This document shows, piece by piece, positions 38,819 through 46,980 of a stretch of 64,000 nt of DNA; positions within the stretch are counted from its first letter, which is position 1; every line of letters starts with the position of its first letter. The DNA is from Variovorax guangxiensis (GTDB taxonomy: Bacteria; Pseudomonadota; Gammaproteobacteria; Burkholderiales; Burkholderiaceae_C), in the NCBI RefSeq assembly GCF_003952165.1, contig NZ_RXFT01000006.1, positions 186,001 through 250,000 of the forward strand. Direction: 5' to 3'. A program made the translations under genes and the position numbers. The notes under the pieces were generated by a model. It saw only the letters and a list, made by a program, of their open reading frames with translations. It ran no database searches and was not told the origin of the DNA.

Positions 38819-39699
38819 AAGCTGTGCGTATCCATGGATTCGATGCCGTGCCCGTGCTGGAAGAGATCGCCGAGCCCACGGCACGGCCTGGGCGCACCAT
38901 CGTGCGCATGGAGGCCGCGACGGTCGGGCACATCGACCGCACCGTGTGGCGCGGCAGCTTCCTCAGGCATCCGCCCTTGCCCTACACGCCGGGCGTGGAG
39001 GCCGCAGGCGTCGTCATCGCGAGCGGCCGCTACCAGGCGGGGAAGCGCGTCTGGCTGCGAGGAAGCGGCCTGGGCACGCTCTTCGACGGCACATGGTGCG
39101 AGCAGATCGATGCGCCCGACGAGGCGCTGGGCCTGTTGCCCGACGACGTGCCGATGACTTTGGGCGCAGCCTTCTTCTCTCCGACGACGTCGGCGTGGGT
39201 GGCGCTGCATGAAGTCGCGAAGCTGAAGGCGGGCGAGCAGGTGCTCGTGACCGGGGCCAGCGGCGCCGTCGGCTCGCTGGTGATGCAGTTGGCGCGCGAT
39301 GCAGGCTGCGTCGCGATTGCGGTCGCTGCCGATGCGCAGCCGCCGGAAGCCAGCAGCGCCGATCTGCTCGTGGATACCGTGGGTGGAGATGTGCTCGCTC
39401 GAACGCTGCCTGCAGTGCGCCCGGGTGGCCGGGCAGTGCTGGTCGGTTACACAGCGGGCCCGACGCTGTCGCTCGACATCGCGCATTTCCTGCAGCGGGA
39501 TGTATCGCTGCTGCCCCTCAACATGTTCCGGCGCGAAGCAGAAGGCCGTGCAGCGGTTCCCGAGTTGCTGGCACGGCTTGCCGATGGTCGCCTGCATCTT
39601 GAAGTGCGGCCCTTCGCGCTTGCGGATGCCGCTGCCGCACTCGACTGGATCACCCAGCGCGGCCACCGCGGCCGCGCCGTTCTCGTGCCCCGCCTCTGA
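38815..39699 (+). CDS. Quinone oxidoreductase-like MDR-family protein
   Basis: A 294-residue NAD(P)H-dependent medium-chain reductase without the structural zinc loop. It starts at a TTG (38815) that overlaps the preceding stop, giving MKAVRIHGFDAVPVLEEIAEPTARPG. The GroES-like domain runs to about residue 115 and the Rossmann motif is VLVTGASGAVGSLVMQLARDAG. It is about 30 residues shorter than typical quinone reductases because the segment around residues 65-80 is compact. Last gene of the four-gene operon. Confidence 0.85.
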   Translation: MKAVRIHGFDAVPVLEEIAEPTARPGRTIVRMEAATVGHIDRTVWRGSFLRHPPLPYTPGVEAAGVVIASGRYQAGKRVWLRGSGLGTLFDGTWCEQIDAPDEALGLLPDDVPMTLGAAFFSPTTSAWVALHEVAKLKAGEQVLVTGASGAVGSLVMQLARDAGCVAIAVAADAQPPEASSADLLVDTVGGDVLARTLPAVRPGGRAVLVGYTAGPTLSLDIAHFLQRDVSLLPLNMFRREAEGRAAVPELLARLADGRLHLEVRPFALADAAAALDWITQRGHRGRAVLVPRL

Positions 39700-39717
39700 A
39701 CGGCGGAGCCCCGGGGC

Positions 39718-40194
39718 TCAGTCTTCTTCCGGCTCGTCGCCTGGCGTGCGCACGTGCAGATCGATCATCTGCCGCAGCGTCTGCTTGAGCTCTTCCGCGC
39801 GCCGCAGCCCGAAGGGCTCGAGCACGCGCCGTTCGTGCTCGCGCGCCAGTTCCATCAGATGCTCGACCGCCTTGAGCCCCTTGCGCGTGATGCGCACCAG
39901 CGTGATGCGGCGATCACTCTCATGGGGCAGGCGTTCGACCTGTCCCCGTGCTTCCATGCGGTCCAGCAGCCGCGTCACTGTCGGCTGCTTGGTCACGGTC
40001 ACCTGCGCGAGCTGGCCGATGCTGATCGGCTCGCTGCCCGCGAGCGAGGCCATCACGCGCCACTCAGACACCGAGAAGCCCTGCTGGCGCGCCACTTCGT
40101 GGAACTCCGAGGAGATCAGCTGGCTGGCCTGCGCCAGCAGCGCAGGAAGGTAGTCATCGACGAAGCGATGCGATTCGACGGGTTGATCAGCCAT
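39718..40194 (-). CDS. MarR-family transcriptional regulator of the aromatic locus
   Basis: A 158-residue winged-helix protein: recognition region ISIGQLAQVTVTKQPTVTRLLDRMEARGQVERLPHESDRRITLVRITRKG, with dimerisation helices at both ends. It is transcribed divergently from the long catabolic operon, the classic arrangement of an autoregulated repressor that releases DNA on binding an aromatic ligand. MarR proteins of this kind control indole-3-acetic acid (iac/iad) loci. The assignment as the operon's repressor is from position. Confidence 0.92.
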   Translation of the reverse strand: MADQPVESHRFVDDYLPALLAQASQLISSEFHEVARQQGFSVSEWRVMASLAGSEPISIGQLAQVTVTKQPTVTRLLDRMEARGQVERLPHESDRRITLVRITRKGLKAVEHLMELAREHERRVLEPFGLRRAEELKQTLRQMIDLHVRTPGDEPEED

Positions 40195-40252
40195 GAAGGC
40201 ACCTCACAGTCGCCACGGGCACGCTGCTTGCATGTCTAGGGTAATTCATGAT

Positions 40253-40280
40253 TGTGGATACATTCATTTGTCAACATTAT
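40253..40280 (+). promoter_or_regulatory. Promoter of the catabolic operon in the MarR divergent region
   Basis: TTGTGG (40253-40258), 16 bases, CATTAT (40275-40280). This is the only AT-rich part of the 144-base divergent region, and two ATTCAT copies flank the -35. A MarR operator should lie here, but I could not define a clean palindrome. Confidence 0.5.
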
Positions 40281-40338
40281 AGAAAGCACGGTGCAACCTC
40301 CTGGTCGCATCGTCCCACGACAGACAACAAGGACCCCG

Positions 40339-42510
40339 ATGGCAGAGCGTTCGTTCGTTGAAGAAGTCAAGAAACTGCGGCTTTCTGGTGGGGAAGTCTT
40401 CAGGGGCGAGGGCATTCTGGCCGTCACCAAGGCCCTTCTGGAGTCGGGAGTTTCCTATGTGGCCGGCTACCAGGGTGCGCCCATCTCGCATCTGATGGAC
40501 GTGCTGGCCGATGCGCAGGACATCCTTGCCGAGCAGGGCATCCGCTTCGAGAACAGTGCGAGCGAAGCCACCGCGGCCGCCACGCTCGCAGCCTCCGTCA
40601 ACTACCCGCTGCGCGGCGCCGTCACCTTCAAGGCTACCGTGGGTACCAACGTGGCTTCCGACGCGCTGGCCAACCTGGCCTCGGGCGGCGTGACCGGCGG
40701 CGCGCTCATCATCGTGGGCGAGGACTACGGCGAAGGCTCCTCGATCATGCAGGAGCGCAGCCACGCCTTCGCGATGAAGTCGCAGATCTGGCTGCTCGAT
40801 CCGCGCCCCAACCTGCCCAGCATCGTCGATGCGGTGAAGCAGGGCTTCGATCTCTCCGAAGCCAGCAACACGCCGGTGATGCTGCAGCTGCGCATCCGCG
40901 CCTGCCACGTGCACGGCCACTTCGTCGCGGGCGACAACAAGCGCGCGAAGTTCACGCTGAAGGACGCGCTCGAGAACCCGCAGCGCGACGTGGGCCGCAT
41001 CGTGCTGCCGCCCGCGAGCTTCGTGCATGAACAAGAGAAGGTGAAGGATCGCTGGCCCGCGGCCGTGCGCTTCATCGAGGAGCGCAAGCTCAACGAGTTC
41101 TTCTCCGAGGACGCCGACGACATCGGCATCATCGTCCAGGGCGGCAGCTACAACACGCTGGTGCGTGCGCTCGAACGCCTGGGCCTCGCGGACGTCTACG
41201 GCGACACCCGGGTGCCGCTGTACGTGATGAATGTGGCCTATCCCGTCATCGAGAGCGAGGTGATCCGCTTCTGCGAAGGCAAGCGCGCCGTCCTCGTTGT
41301 GGAAGAGGGGCAGCCCAACTTCGTCGAGCAGAACCTCGCGACCATCCTGCGCCAGGCCGGGTCCTCCACGGTGTTGCACGGCAAGGACATGCTGCCGGTG
41401 GCCGGCGAATACACGGCCGCCGAGCTGCTCAAGGGTGCGCGCAGCTTCTGCGAGCGCTACGAACGCCTCGCGCCATTGCCGGTGCCCGCACCCGTGCGCA
41501 AGGTGATCCCGCTGACCGAGGTCGCTGCCGAGCCTGCGCAGCCCGTCGCGCCGCTCGGCGAAGTGGTTCATGCCCGTCCGCCGGGCTTCTGCACCGGCTG
41601 CCCCGAGCGCCCCATCTTCAGCGCGATGAAGCTGGTCGAGCGCGAACTCGGCCCGCACCATGTGAGCGCCGACATCGGCTGCCACCTGTTCTCCATCCTG
41701 CCGCCCTTCAACATCGGCAACACCACCATGGGCTACGGCCTGGGCGGCGCGGGCGCCGCGGCGCTCAATGCGCCCGCCGGCAAGCGTGCGATCTCGATGA
41801 TGGGCGACGGCGGCTTCTGGCACAACGGCCTGACCAGCGGCGTGGCCAACGCGGTCTTCAACAAGAGCGACAACCTCACCATCGTCGTCGACAACAACTA
41901 CACCTCGGCCACCGGTGGGCAGGACATCCTCTCGTCGAACGCCGTCAACAAGACGCGCAGCACCGGCCACGAGATCGAGAGCGCCGTGCGCGGCGTGGGG
42001 GTGAAGTGGGTGAAGACGATGCGCCGCACCTATGACATTGCTGGCATGCGCGATGCGCTCAAGGAGGCGCTCACCACCAAAGAGAAGGGCCCCAAGGTGC
42101 TGATCGCGCAGTCGGAGTGCATGCTCAACAAGCAGCGCCGCGAGAAGCCGCTGGTGCGCAAGGCCATCGCCGACGGCAAGCGCATGGTGCGCGAGAAGTT
42201 CGGCGTCGATTCCGACACCTGCACCGGCGACCACTCCTGCATCCGCCTGTCGGGCTGTCCGTCGCTGTCGATCAAGCCCAACCCCGATCCGCTTCGCACC
42301 GATCCGGTCGCGGCCGTGCTCGACAGCTGCGTGGGTTGCGGTGTGTGCGGCGAGGTCTCGCACGCCGCCGTGCTGTGCCCCTCCTTCTACAAGGCCCAGA
42401 TCGTGAGCAACCCCAGCCGCTGGGACCAGCTGCGCGAGCGCGTGCGCGCGGCCGTCATCGGCTGGATGCAGCGCGGCGAGGCTCGCCGCCGTGAAGCCTA
42501 TGCCTTCTGA
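40339..42510 (+). CDS. Indolepyruvate-type 2-oxoacid:ferredoxin oxidoreductase, alpha (IorA-like) subunit
   Basis: A 723-residue enzyme subunit that oxidatively decarboxylates aryl-2-oxoacids to acyl-CoA using thiamine diphosphate. Order: pyrimidine-binding domain (YVAGYQGAPISHLMDVL), central domain, TPP domain (FCTGCPERPIFSAM, ADIGCHLFSILPP, ISMMGDGGFWHNG, VDNNYTSATGG), then a dicluster ferredoxin domain. Cluster II is complete (C664, C667, C670, C680). Cluster I reads C628-x2-D631-x2-C634-x5-C640, with Asp in place of the second Cys. The ATG at 40339 follows AAGGA; the frame is open further upstream through the promoter. Substrate could be indolepyruvate, phenylpyruvate or, given the neighbours, isatinate. 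Confidence 0.9.
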   Translation: MAERSFVEEVKKLRLSGGEVFRGEGILAVTKALLESGVSYVAGYQGAPISHLMDVLADAQDILAEQGIRFENSASEATAAATLAASVNYPLRGAVTFKATVGTNVASDALANLASGGVTGGALIIVGEDYGEGSSIMQERSHAFAMKSQIWLLDPRPNLPSIVDAVKQGFDLSEASNTPVMLQLRIRACHVHGHFVAGDNKRAKFTLKDALENPQRDVGRIVLPPASFVHEQEKVKDRWPAAVRFIEERKLNEFFSEDADDIGIIVQGGSYNTLVRALERLGLADVYGDTRVPLYVMNVAYPVIESEVIRFCEGKRAVLVVEEGQPNFVEQNLATILRQAGSSTVLHGKDMLPVAGEYTAAELLKGARSFCERYERLAPLPVPAPVRKVIPLTEVAAEPAQPVAPLGEVVHARPPGFCTGCPERPIFSAMKLVERELGPHHVSADIGCHLFSILPPFNIGNTTMGYGLGGAGAAALNAPAGKRAISMMGDGGFWHNGLTSGVANAVFNKSDNLTIVVDNNYTSATGGQDILSSNAVNKTRSTGHEIESAVRGVGVKWVKTMRRTYDIAGMRDALKEALTTKEKGPKVLIAQSECMLNKQRREKPLVRKAIADGKRMVREKFGVDSDTCTGDHSCIRLSGCPSLSIKPNPDPLRTDPVAAVLDSCVGCGVCGEVSHAAVLCPSFYKAQIVSNPSRWDQLRERVRAAVIGWMQRGEARRREAYAF

Positions 42511-42514
42511 AGCG

Positions 42515-44023
42515 ATGACGAACATCAGGGCCCAGCCTATCAAGATCGCGATCCTCGCCATGGGCGGGGAGGGTGGCGGCGTACTCGCGGACTGGATCGT
42601 CGACATGGGCGAAGCCAATGGCTACGTCGCCCAGACCACCTCCGTGCCCGGCGTGGCCCAGCGCACCGGCGCGACCATCTACTACGTCGAGCTGTACCCA
42701 TCGTCGCAAGCAGAGAACGACGGCGGCACGCCGGTGCTCGCGCTGATGCCGCTGCCGGGCGACGTCGACGTGGTGCTCGCATCCGAGCTGATGGAAGCCG
42801 GCCGTGCCGTGCAGCGCGGCCTGGTCACGCGCGAACGCACCACGCTGATCGCTTCCACGCACCGCGTGTTCTCCATCGCCGAGAAGAGTGCGATGGGCGA
42901 CGGCCGCGTCGACAGCGGCCAGCTCCTCGCGCACACGGCCAACGCCGCCAAGCGCTTCATCCGCTTCGACATGGCCCAGGCCGCCGAGGCTTCGGGCAGC
43001 GTGATCAGCGCCGTGCTCTTCGGTGCGCTGGCGGGCTCGGGCGTGTTGCCATTCAGCCGGGCGCAGTTCGAAGCGACCATCGAACGCGGCGGCGTGGGCG
43101 TGAAGCCCAGCCTCAAGGCCTTCGGTGCGGCGTTCGAGCGTGCACAAGGCGGCGACGATGGCGAGCCGGTGAAGGAAGCACCTATCGCCGCCCCAGCACC
43201 GCAGCCGCGCCACCCCGCCGTGCGCTCACTGGTCGAGCGCGTGCAGAACAGCTTCCCGGTCGAAGTGCAAGACCTGCTGCTCGAAGGCGTGCGCCGCCTC
43301 ATCGACTACCAGGACCCGGCCTACGCCGGCCTCTACCTCGACCGCATGGCTTCCATCGCGGCCTTGCCCTCGGGCGATCGTCGCCTGCTTCGTGAGACCG
43401 CGCGCCACCTCGCGCTGTGGATGTCCTACGAAGACACCGCCCGCGTCGCGGCTCTCAAGACTCGCGCCACCCGCTTCGAGCGCGTGCGCGGCGAAGCGCG
43501 CGTGCAACCGGGACAGGTACTCGCCATCAACGAGTACATGCACCCGCGTCTGCAGGAGATCTGCGAGACCCTGCCCGGCGGCATCGGCCGCTGGCTGATG
43601 AACTCGACGCTGCCGAAGAAGATCGTCGAACGCTTCACGCAGCACGGCCGCGTCATCCAGACCAGTTCGCTGCGCGGCTATCTCATGCTGCGCATGGTGG
43701 CTGCCTGCAAGCGCTGGCGTCTCTCCACCATGCGCTACGCCGAGGAGAACCGCCGCATCGAAGAATGGCTGCAGCGCATCGCCGCCACCGCGCAGCGCAA
43801 TCCGGAGCTCGCCGTCGAACTGGCCCAGTGCCAGCGCCTCGTCAAGGGCTACAGCGACACGCACGAGCGCGGCATCCGCAACTACGACACCGTCATGCGT
43901 GCCTTCGAGCGCGCCGGCGACGCACTGGCGCCGGCCACGCTGCGCGAATTGCGCGACGCCGCATTGGCCGACGAGCATGGCCACAAGCTGCGGGCCGCAC
44001 TGGTGCAGCACGCATTGGCCTGA
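42515..44023 (+). CDS. Indolepyruvate oxidoreductase beta (IorB-like) subunit with DUF6537 extension
   Basis: A 502-residue partner of the preceding subunit. Residues about 5-190 form the gamma/beta-type domain (IKIAILAMGGEGGGVLADWIVDMGEANGY, TTSVPGVAQRTGATIYYVEL). The remaining 300 residues are a helical extension (DUF6537-like) that is typical of the aerobic, proteobacterial version. The ATG at 42515 lies four bases after the upstream stop; an in-frame ATG at 42500 would overlap it. The two subunits are surely cotranslated. Confidence 0.9.
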   Translation: MTNIRAQPIKIAILAMGGEGGGVLADWIVDMGEANGYVAQTTSVPGVAQRTGATIYYVELYPSSQAENDGGTPVLALMPLPGDVDVVLASELMEAGRAVQRGLVTRERTTLIASTHRVFSIAEKSAMGDGRVDSGQLLAHTANAAKRFIRFDMAQAAEASGSVISAVLFGALAGSGVLPFSRAQFEATIERGGVGVKPSLKAFGAAFERAQGGDDGEPVKEAPIAAPAPQPRHPAVRSLVERVQNSFPVEVQDLLLEGVRRLIDYQDPAYAGLYLDRMASIAALPSGDRRLLRETARHLALWMSYEDTARVAALKTRATRFERVRGEARVQPGQVLAINEYMHPRLQEICETLPGGIGRWLMNSTLPKKIVERFTQHGRVIQTSSLRGYLMLRMVAACKRWRLSTMRYAEENRRIEEWLQRIAATAQRNPELAVELAQCQRLVKGYSDTHERGIRNYDTVMRAFERAGDALAPATLRELRDAALADEHGHKLRAALVQHALA

Positions 44024-44038
44024 GAAGAGACTCCGAAG

Positions 44039-45031
44039 ATGACCGCACCCTCAGCCACCCTCTCATTGCGCGTCACCGAAGCGCGGCAACTGAACCCGCT
44101 GATCCGCATGCTGCGCCTGCGCGCCGACGACGGCCGCGCGCTGCCCGGCTTCGCGGCCGGCGCCCACATCCGCGTGCAGGTGTCGCTCGCCGATGGCAAG
44201 ACCGACTGGCGCCACTACTCGCTCATCAACTTCGACACGGCGCGCAACGCCACCAACGCACCGACCGAATACGTGATCGCGGTACGCAAGGAAGCCGAAG
44301 GCCGCGGCGGTTCGCGCTTCATGCACGAAGGGCTGAAAGAAGGCGACACCATCGCCATCGAGCCGCCGAAGAACGACTTCCCGCTGCACACCGGCCCCGG
44401 CGGCACGGTGCTCGTGGCGGGCGGCATCGGCGTGACGCCGCTGGCCACCATGGCTGCGCGCCGCCGGGCCGAGGGCGCGGCGGTGCGCATGCACTACGCC
44501 GGCCGCAGCCGCGAGCTGATGGCCTTCCTGCCCGAGCTGCAGGCGCTGCTGGGCGACGACCTGCACGTGCACGCCGATGCCGAGGCTGGCGCGCCGCTGG
44601 CCATCGACACGCTGCTCGACAGCGTGCCCGCCGGCGACCGCCTCTACGTCTGCGGCCCCAAGGTCATGCTCGACGCGGTGCTCGAACGCACGCAGGCGCG
44701 CGGCTGGGAGCACGACCGCGTGCACTTCGAGCTCTTCACCGAGCCCGTCGCGGAAGAGGGCGACCAGCCCTTCGAGGTGGAGCTGGCCCAGTCCGGGCAG
44801 CGCTTCACCGTGCCGGCGGACCAGAGCATCCTCGACTGCCTCATCGAGCACGGCTGCGACCCCATGTTCGACTGCAAGCGCGGCGAATGCGGCGTGTGCG
44901 CAGTGCCCGTGCTGGAAGGCGAGATCGACCATCGCGACTACGTGCTCACTGCCCGCGAGAAGGCGCAAGGCACCGTCATGCAGATCTGCATCTCGCGCGC
45001 CAAGGGCGCGCGCCTGGTGCTGGACATCTGA
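44039..45031 (+). CDS. PDR/VanB-type oxidoreductase (FMN/NAD plus [2Fe-2S])
   Basis: A 330-residue reductase. Domains: flavin-binding barrel (RHYSLIN near residue 60), NAD(P) domain (VLVAGGIGVTPLATM, YVCGPKVML) and C-terminal plant-type ferredoxin with ligands C279, C284, C287 and C317. It should pass electrons from NAD(P)H to the Rieske dioxygenase encoded next; it is the only reductase gene in view, so it may serve both dioxygenases. Its counterpart in auxin loci is the IacF/IadC-type reductase. Confidence 0.94.
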   Translation: MTAPSATLSLRVTEARQLNPLIRMLRLRADDGRALPGFAAGAHIRVQVSLADGKTDWRHYSLINFDTARNATNAPTEYVIAVRKEAEGRGGSRFMHEGLKEGDTIAIEPPKNDFPLHTGPGGTVLVAGGIGVTPLATMAARRRAEGAAVRMHYAGRSRELMAFLPELQALLGDDLHVHADAEAGAPLAIDTLLDSVPAGDRLYVCGPKVMLDAVLERTQARGWEHDRVHFELFTEPVAEEGDQPFEVELAQSGQRFTVPADQSILDCLIEHGCDPMFDCKRGECGVCAVPVLEGEIDHRDYVLTAREKAQGTVMQICISRAKGARLVLDI

Positions 45032-45051
45032 AGCAAGGAGACATGAACGCC

Positions 45052-46365
45052 ATGACCTCGTACAGAGACAACCCCGACGCCATTCGCGCGCTGGTGCAGA
45101 ACGACCGGGTGCACCGCGACCTGTACACCAGCCAGGAACTCTTCGAGCTGGAGCAGGAGCACTTCTTCGCCAACACCTGGAACTACGTCGGCCACGAGAG
45201 CCAGCTGCCCAAGCCCGGCGACTGGATCAGCAACGAGATCGCCGGGCGTCCACTGATCGTCGTGCGCCACTCCGACGGCAGCGTGCGCGTGATGATGAAC
45301 CGCTGCGCCCACAAGGGCTCGCGCCTCGTCAACGGGCCCTGCGGCAACACCGGCAAGTTCTTCCGCTGCCCCTACCACGCCTGGACCTTCAAGACCGATG
45401 GCGCGCCCCTGGCGATTCCGCTGAAGACGGGCTACGAGAACACCCAGCTGCACGAGTGCGAATCGGGCAAGGGCCTGACCACCGTGAAGAACGTACGCAG
45501 CCACCGCGGCTTCATCTTCGTGAAGATCAACGATGCCGGCCCTGATTTCGACGAGTACTTCGGCGACTCGCTGAGCTCCATCGACAACATGGCCGACCGC
45601 TCGCCCGAGGGCGAACTGGAGATCGCCGGCGGCTGCCTGCGCTTCATGCACCAGTGCAACTGGAAGATGTTCGTGGAGAACCTCAACGACACCATGCACC
45701 CGATGGTGGCGCACGAATCTTCGGCCGGCACCGCCAAGCGCATGTGGGCCGACAAGCCCGAGAGCGAGCCCAAGCCCATGGCGGTGGAGCAGTTCGTGCC
45801 CTTCATGTCCGACTACAAGTTCTTCGAGGACATGGGCATCCGCACCTACGACAACGGCCACAGCTTCACCGGCGTGCACTTCAGCATCCACAGCAAGTAC
45901 AAGGCGATCCCCGAGTACGACAACGCGATGAAGGCGCGCTACGGCGAGGAGAAGACCGCGCAGATCCTCGGCATGGCGCGGCACAACACCGTCTACTACC
46001 CGAACCTCACGATCAAGGGCGCGATCCAGGCGATCCGCGTGGTCAAGCCGATTTCGGCCGACAAGACCCTCATCGAGAGCTGGACCTTCCGCCTCAAGGG
46101 CGCGCCGCCCGAGCTGCTGCAGCGCACGGCCATGTACAACCGCCTCATCAACTCGCCGTTCTCGGTGGTGGGCCACGACGACCTGCAGGCCTATCGCGGC
46201 ATGCAGGCCGGCCTGCACGCGAGCGGCAACGAATGGGTCAGCCTCCACCGCGACTACGACCCGGCCGAGCTGAAGGGCGGCGAGATCACGACCGGCGGCA
46301 CCAACGAGCTTCCGATGCGCAACCAGTACCGCAGCTGGGTCCAGCGCATGACGGAGACAATGTAA
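45052..46365 (+). CDS. Aromatic-ring-hydroxylating Rieske dioxygenase, alpha subunit 1
   Basis: A 437-residue catalytic subunit. The Rieske cluster ligands are C85-x-H87 and C106-x2-H109 (RCAHKG and RCPYHAW). The mononuclear iron site is at ENLNDTMHPMVAHES with H216 and H221. The ATG at 45052 (MTSYRDNPDAIRALV) is preferred to the one at 45043 because it aligns with the start of the paralogue at 55004 (MTTYRNRPDLVAALV) and fits AAGGAG at a better distance. In Variovorax auxin loci a dioxygenase of this kind (IadD/IacC type) attacks indole-3-acetate; which of the two paralogues does so is not known. Confidence 0.93.
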   Translation: MTSYRDNPDAIRALVQNDRVHRDLYTSQELFELEQEHFFANTWNYVGHESQLPKPGDWISNEIAGRPLIVVRHSDGSVRVMMNRCAHKGSRLVNGPCGNTGKFFRCPYHAWTFKTDGAPLAIPLKTGYENTQLHECESGKGLTTVKNVRSHRGFIFVKINDAGPDFDEYFGDSLSSIDNMADRSPEGELEIAGGCLRFMHQCNWKMFVENLNDTMHPMVAHESSAGTAKRMWADKPESEPKPMAVEQFVPFMSDYKFFEDMGIRTYDNGHSFTGVHFSIHSKYKAIPEYDNAMKARYGEEKTAQILGMARHNTVYYPNLTIKGAIQAIRVVKPISADKTLIESWTFRLKGAPPELLQRTAMYNRLINSPFSVVGHDDLQAYRGMQAGLHASGNEWVSLHRDYDPAELKGGEITTGGTNELPMRNQYRSWVQRMTETM

Positions 46366-46372
46366 TGGCCAA

Positions 46373-46480
46373 CCCCCAGGCTTCGCGCACTTCGTGTCGC
46401 TTCTCCAGCCCCCTTGCAGGGGGCAACACCAGCGGCCCGGCAAAGCCGGTTCCGCGGTGTTCCTCGAATGAGGGGGTGCT
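46373..46480 (+). repeat. Dispersed intergenic repeat, copy 2
   Basis: Same element as at 11842-11948: it has CTTCGCGCACTTCGTGTCGC, CCCCC(TTGCA)GGGGG and AGCCGGTTCCGCGG in the same order, roughly four fifths identical by eye. It sits between the alpha and beta genes of the first dioxygenase, and its last bases (AGGGGG at 46471-46475) provide the ribosome binding site of the beta subunit. Confidence 0.8.
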
Positions 46481-46483
46481 CGA

Positions 46484-46966
46484 ATGACATCGGTGACGCA
46501 TCAGGACCTGATCGACTTCGTCGTGAACGAGGCGTACCTGCTCGACACCCGCCGCTACGAGGAGTGGAACGGGCTCTTCACAGACGACGCCTTCTACTGG
46601 ATACCGTTGATTCCCGACCAGGAAGACGGCCTCAACCACACCTCGCACCTCTACGAGGACAAGCTGCTGCGCGACCTTCGCATCGAGCGCCTGAAGAGCC
46701 CGCGCGCCTTCTCGCAGCAGCCGCCGAGCCGCTGCCACCACCTGCTGCAGGTGCCGGTGGTCGAGCAGTTCGACGCGGAAGCCAACCGCTACGTGGTGCG
46801 CACCTCGTTCCACTACACCGAGTCGCAGGGCGACGAGATCCAGTTCTACGTGGGCACCTTCTTCCACCACCTCACGGTGCAGGACGGCGCGCTGCGCATG
46901 ACGCTCAAGCGCGTCAACCTGCTCAACTGCGACGCGGCCCTGCCGGCCGTGCAGCTCTTCATCTAG
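46484..46966 (+). CDS. Rieske dioxygenase, beta subunit 1
   Basis: A 160-residue small subunit with the SnoaL/NTF2-like fold. Family blocks: EAYLLDTRRYEEWNGLFTDDAFYWIPL, LLRDLRIERLKSPRAFSQQPPSRCHHLLQ and the C-terminus RVNLLNCDAALPAVQLFI. It pairs with the alpha subunit upstream, although 118 bases containing a repeat element separate them, unlike the four-base overlap seen in the second pair. Confidence 0.92.
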   Translation: MTSVTHQDLIDFVVNEAYLLDTRRYEEWNGLFTDDAFYWIPLIPDQEDGLNHTSHLYEDKLLRDLRIERLKSPRAFSQQPPSRCHHLLQVPVVEQFDAEANRYVVRTSFHYTESQGDEIQFYVGTFFHHLTVQDGALRMTLKRVNLLNCDAALPAVQLFI

Positions 46967-46980
46967 CCGGGACGCGAGTG

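Noticed and set aside
37014..39699. Possible extension of the auxin-type locus to include the four-gene operon on the left
   Set aside because: It has its own TTGACA promoter, and the MarR gene with opposite orientation separates it from the catabolic operon; a link is possible but not supported.
40264..42618. A 784-codon minus-strand open frame opposite IorA
   Set aside because: Shadow of a long high-GC gene; composition His/Gly/Ala-rich with no recognisable motif.
45043..46365. ATG at 45043 as start of dioxygenase alpha 1
   Set aside because: It is only two bases from the AAGGAG site, and the paralogue at 55004 aligns with the ATG at 45052.
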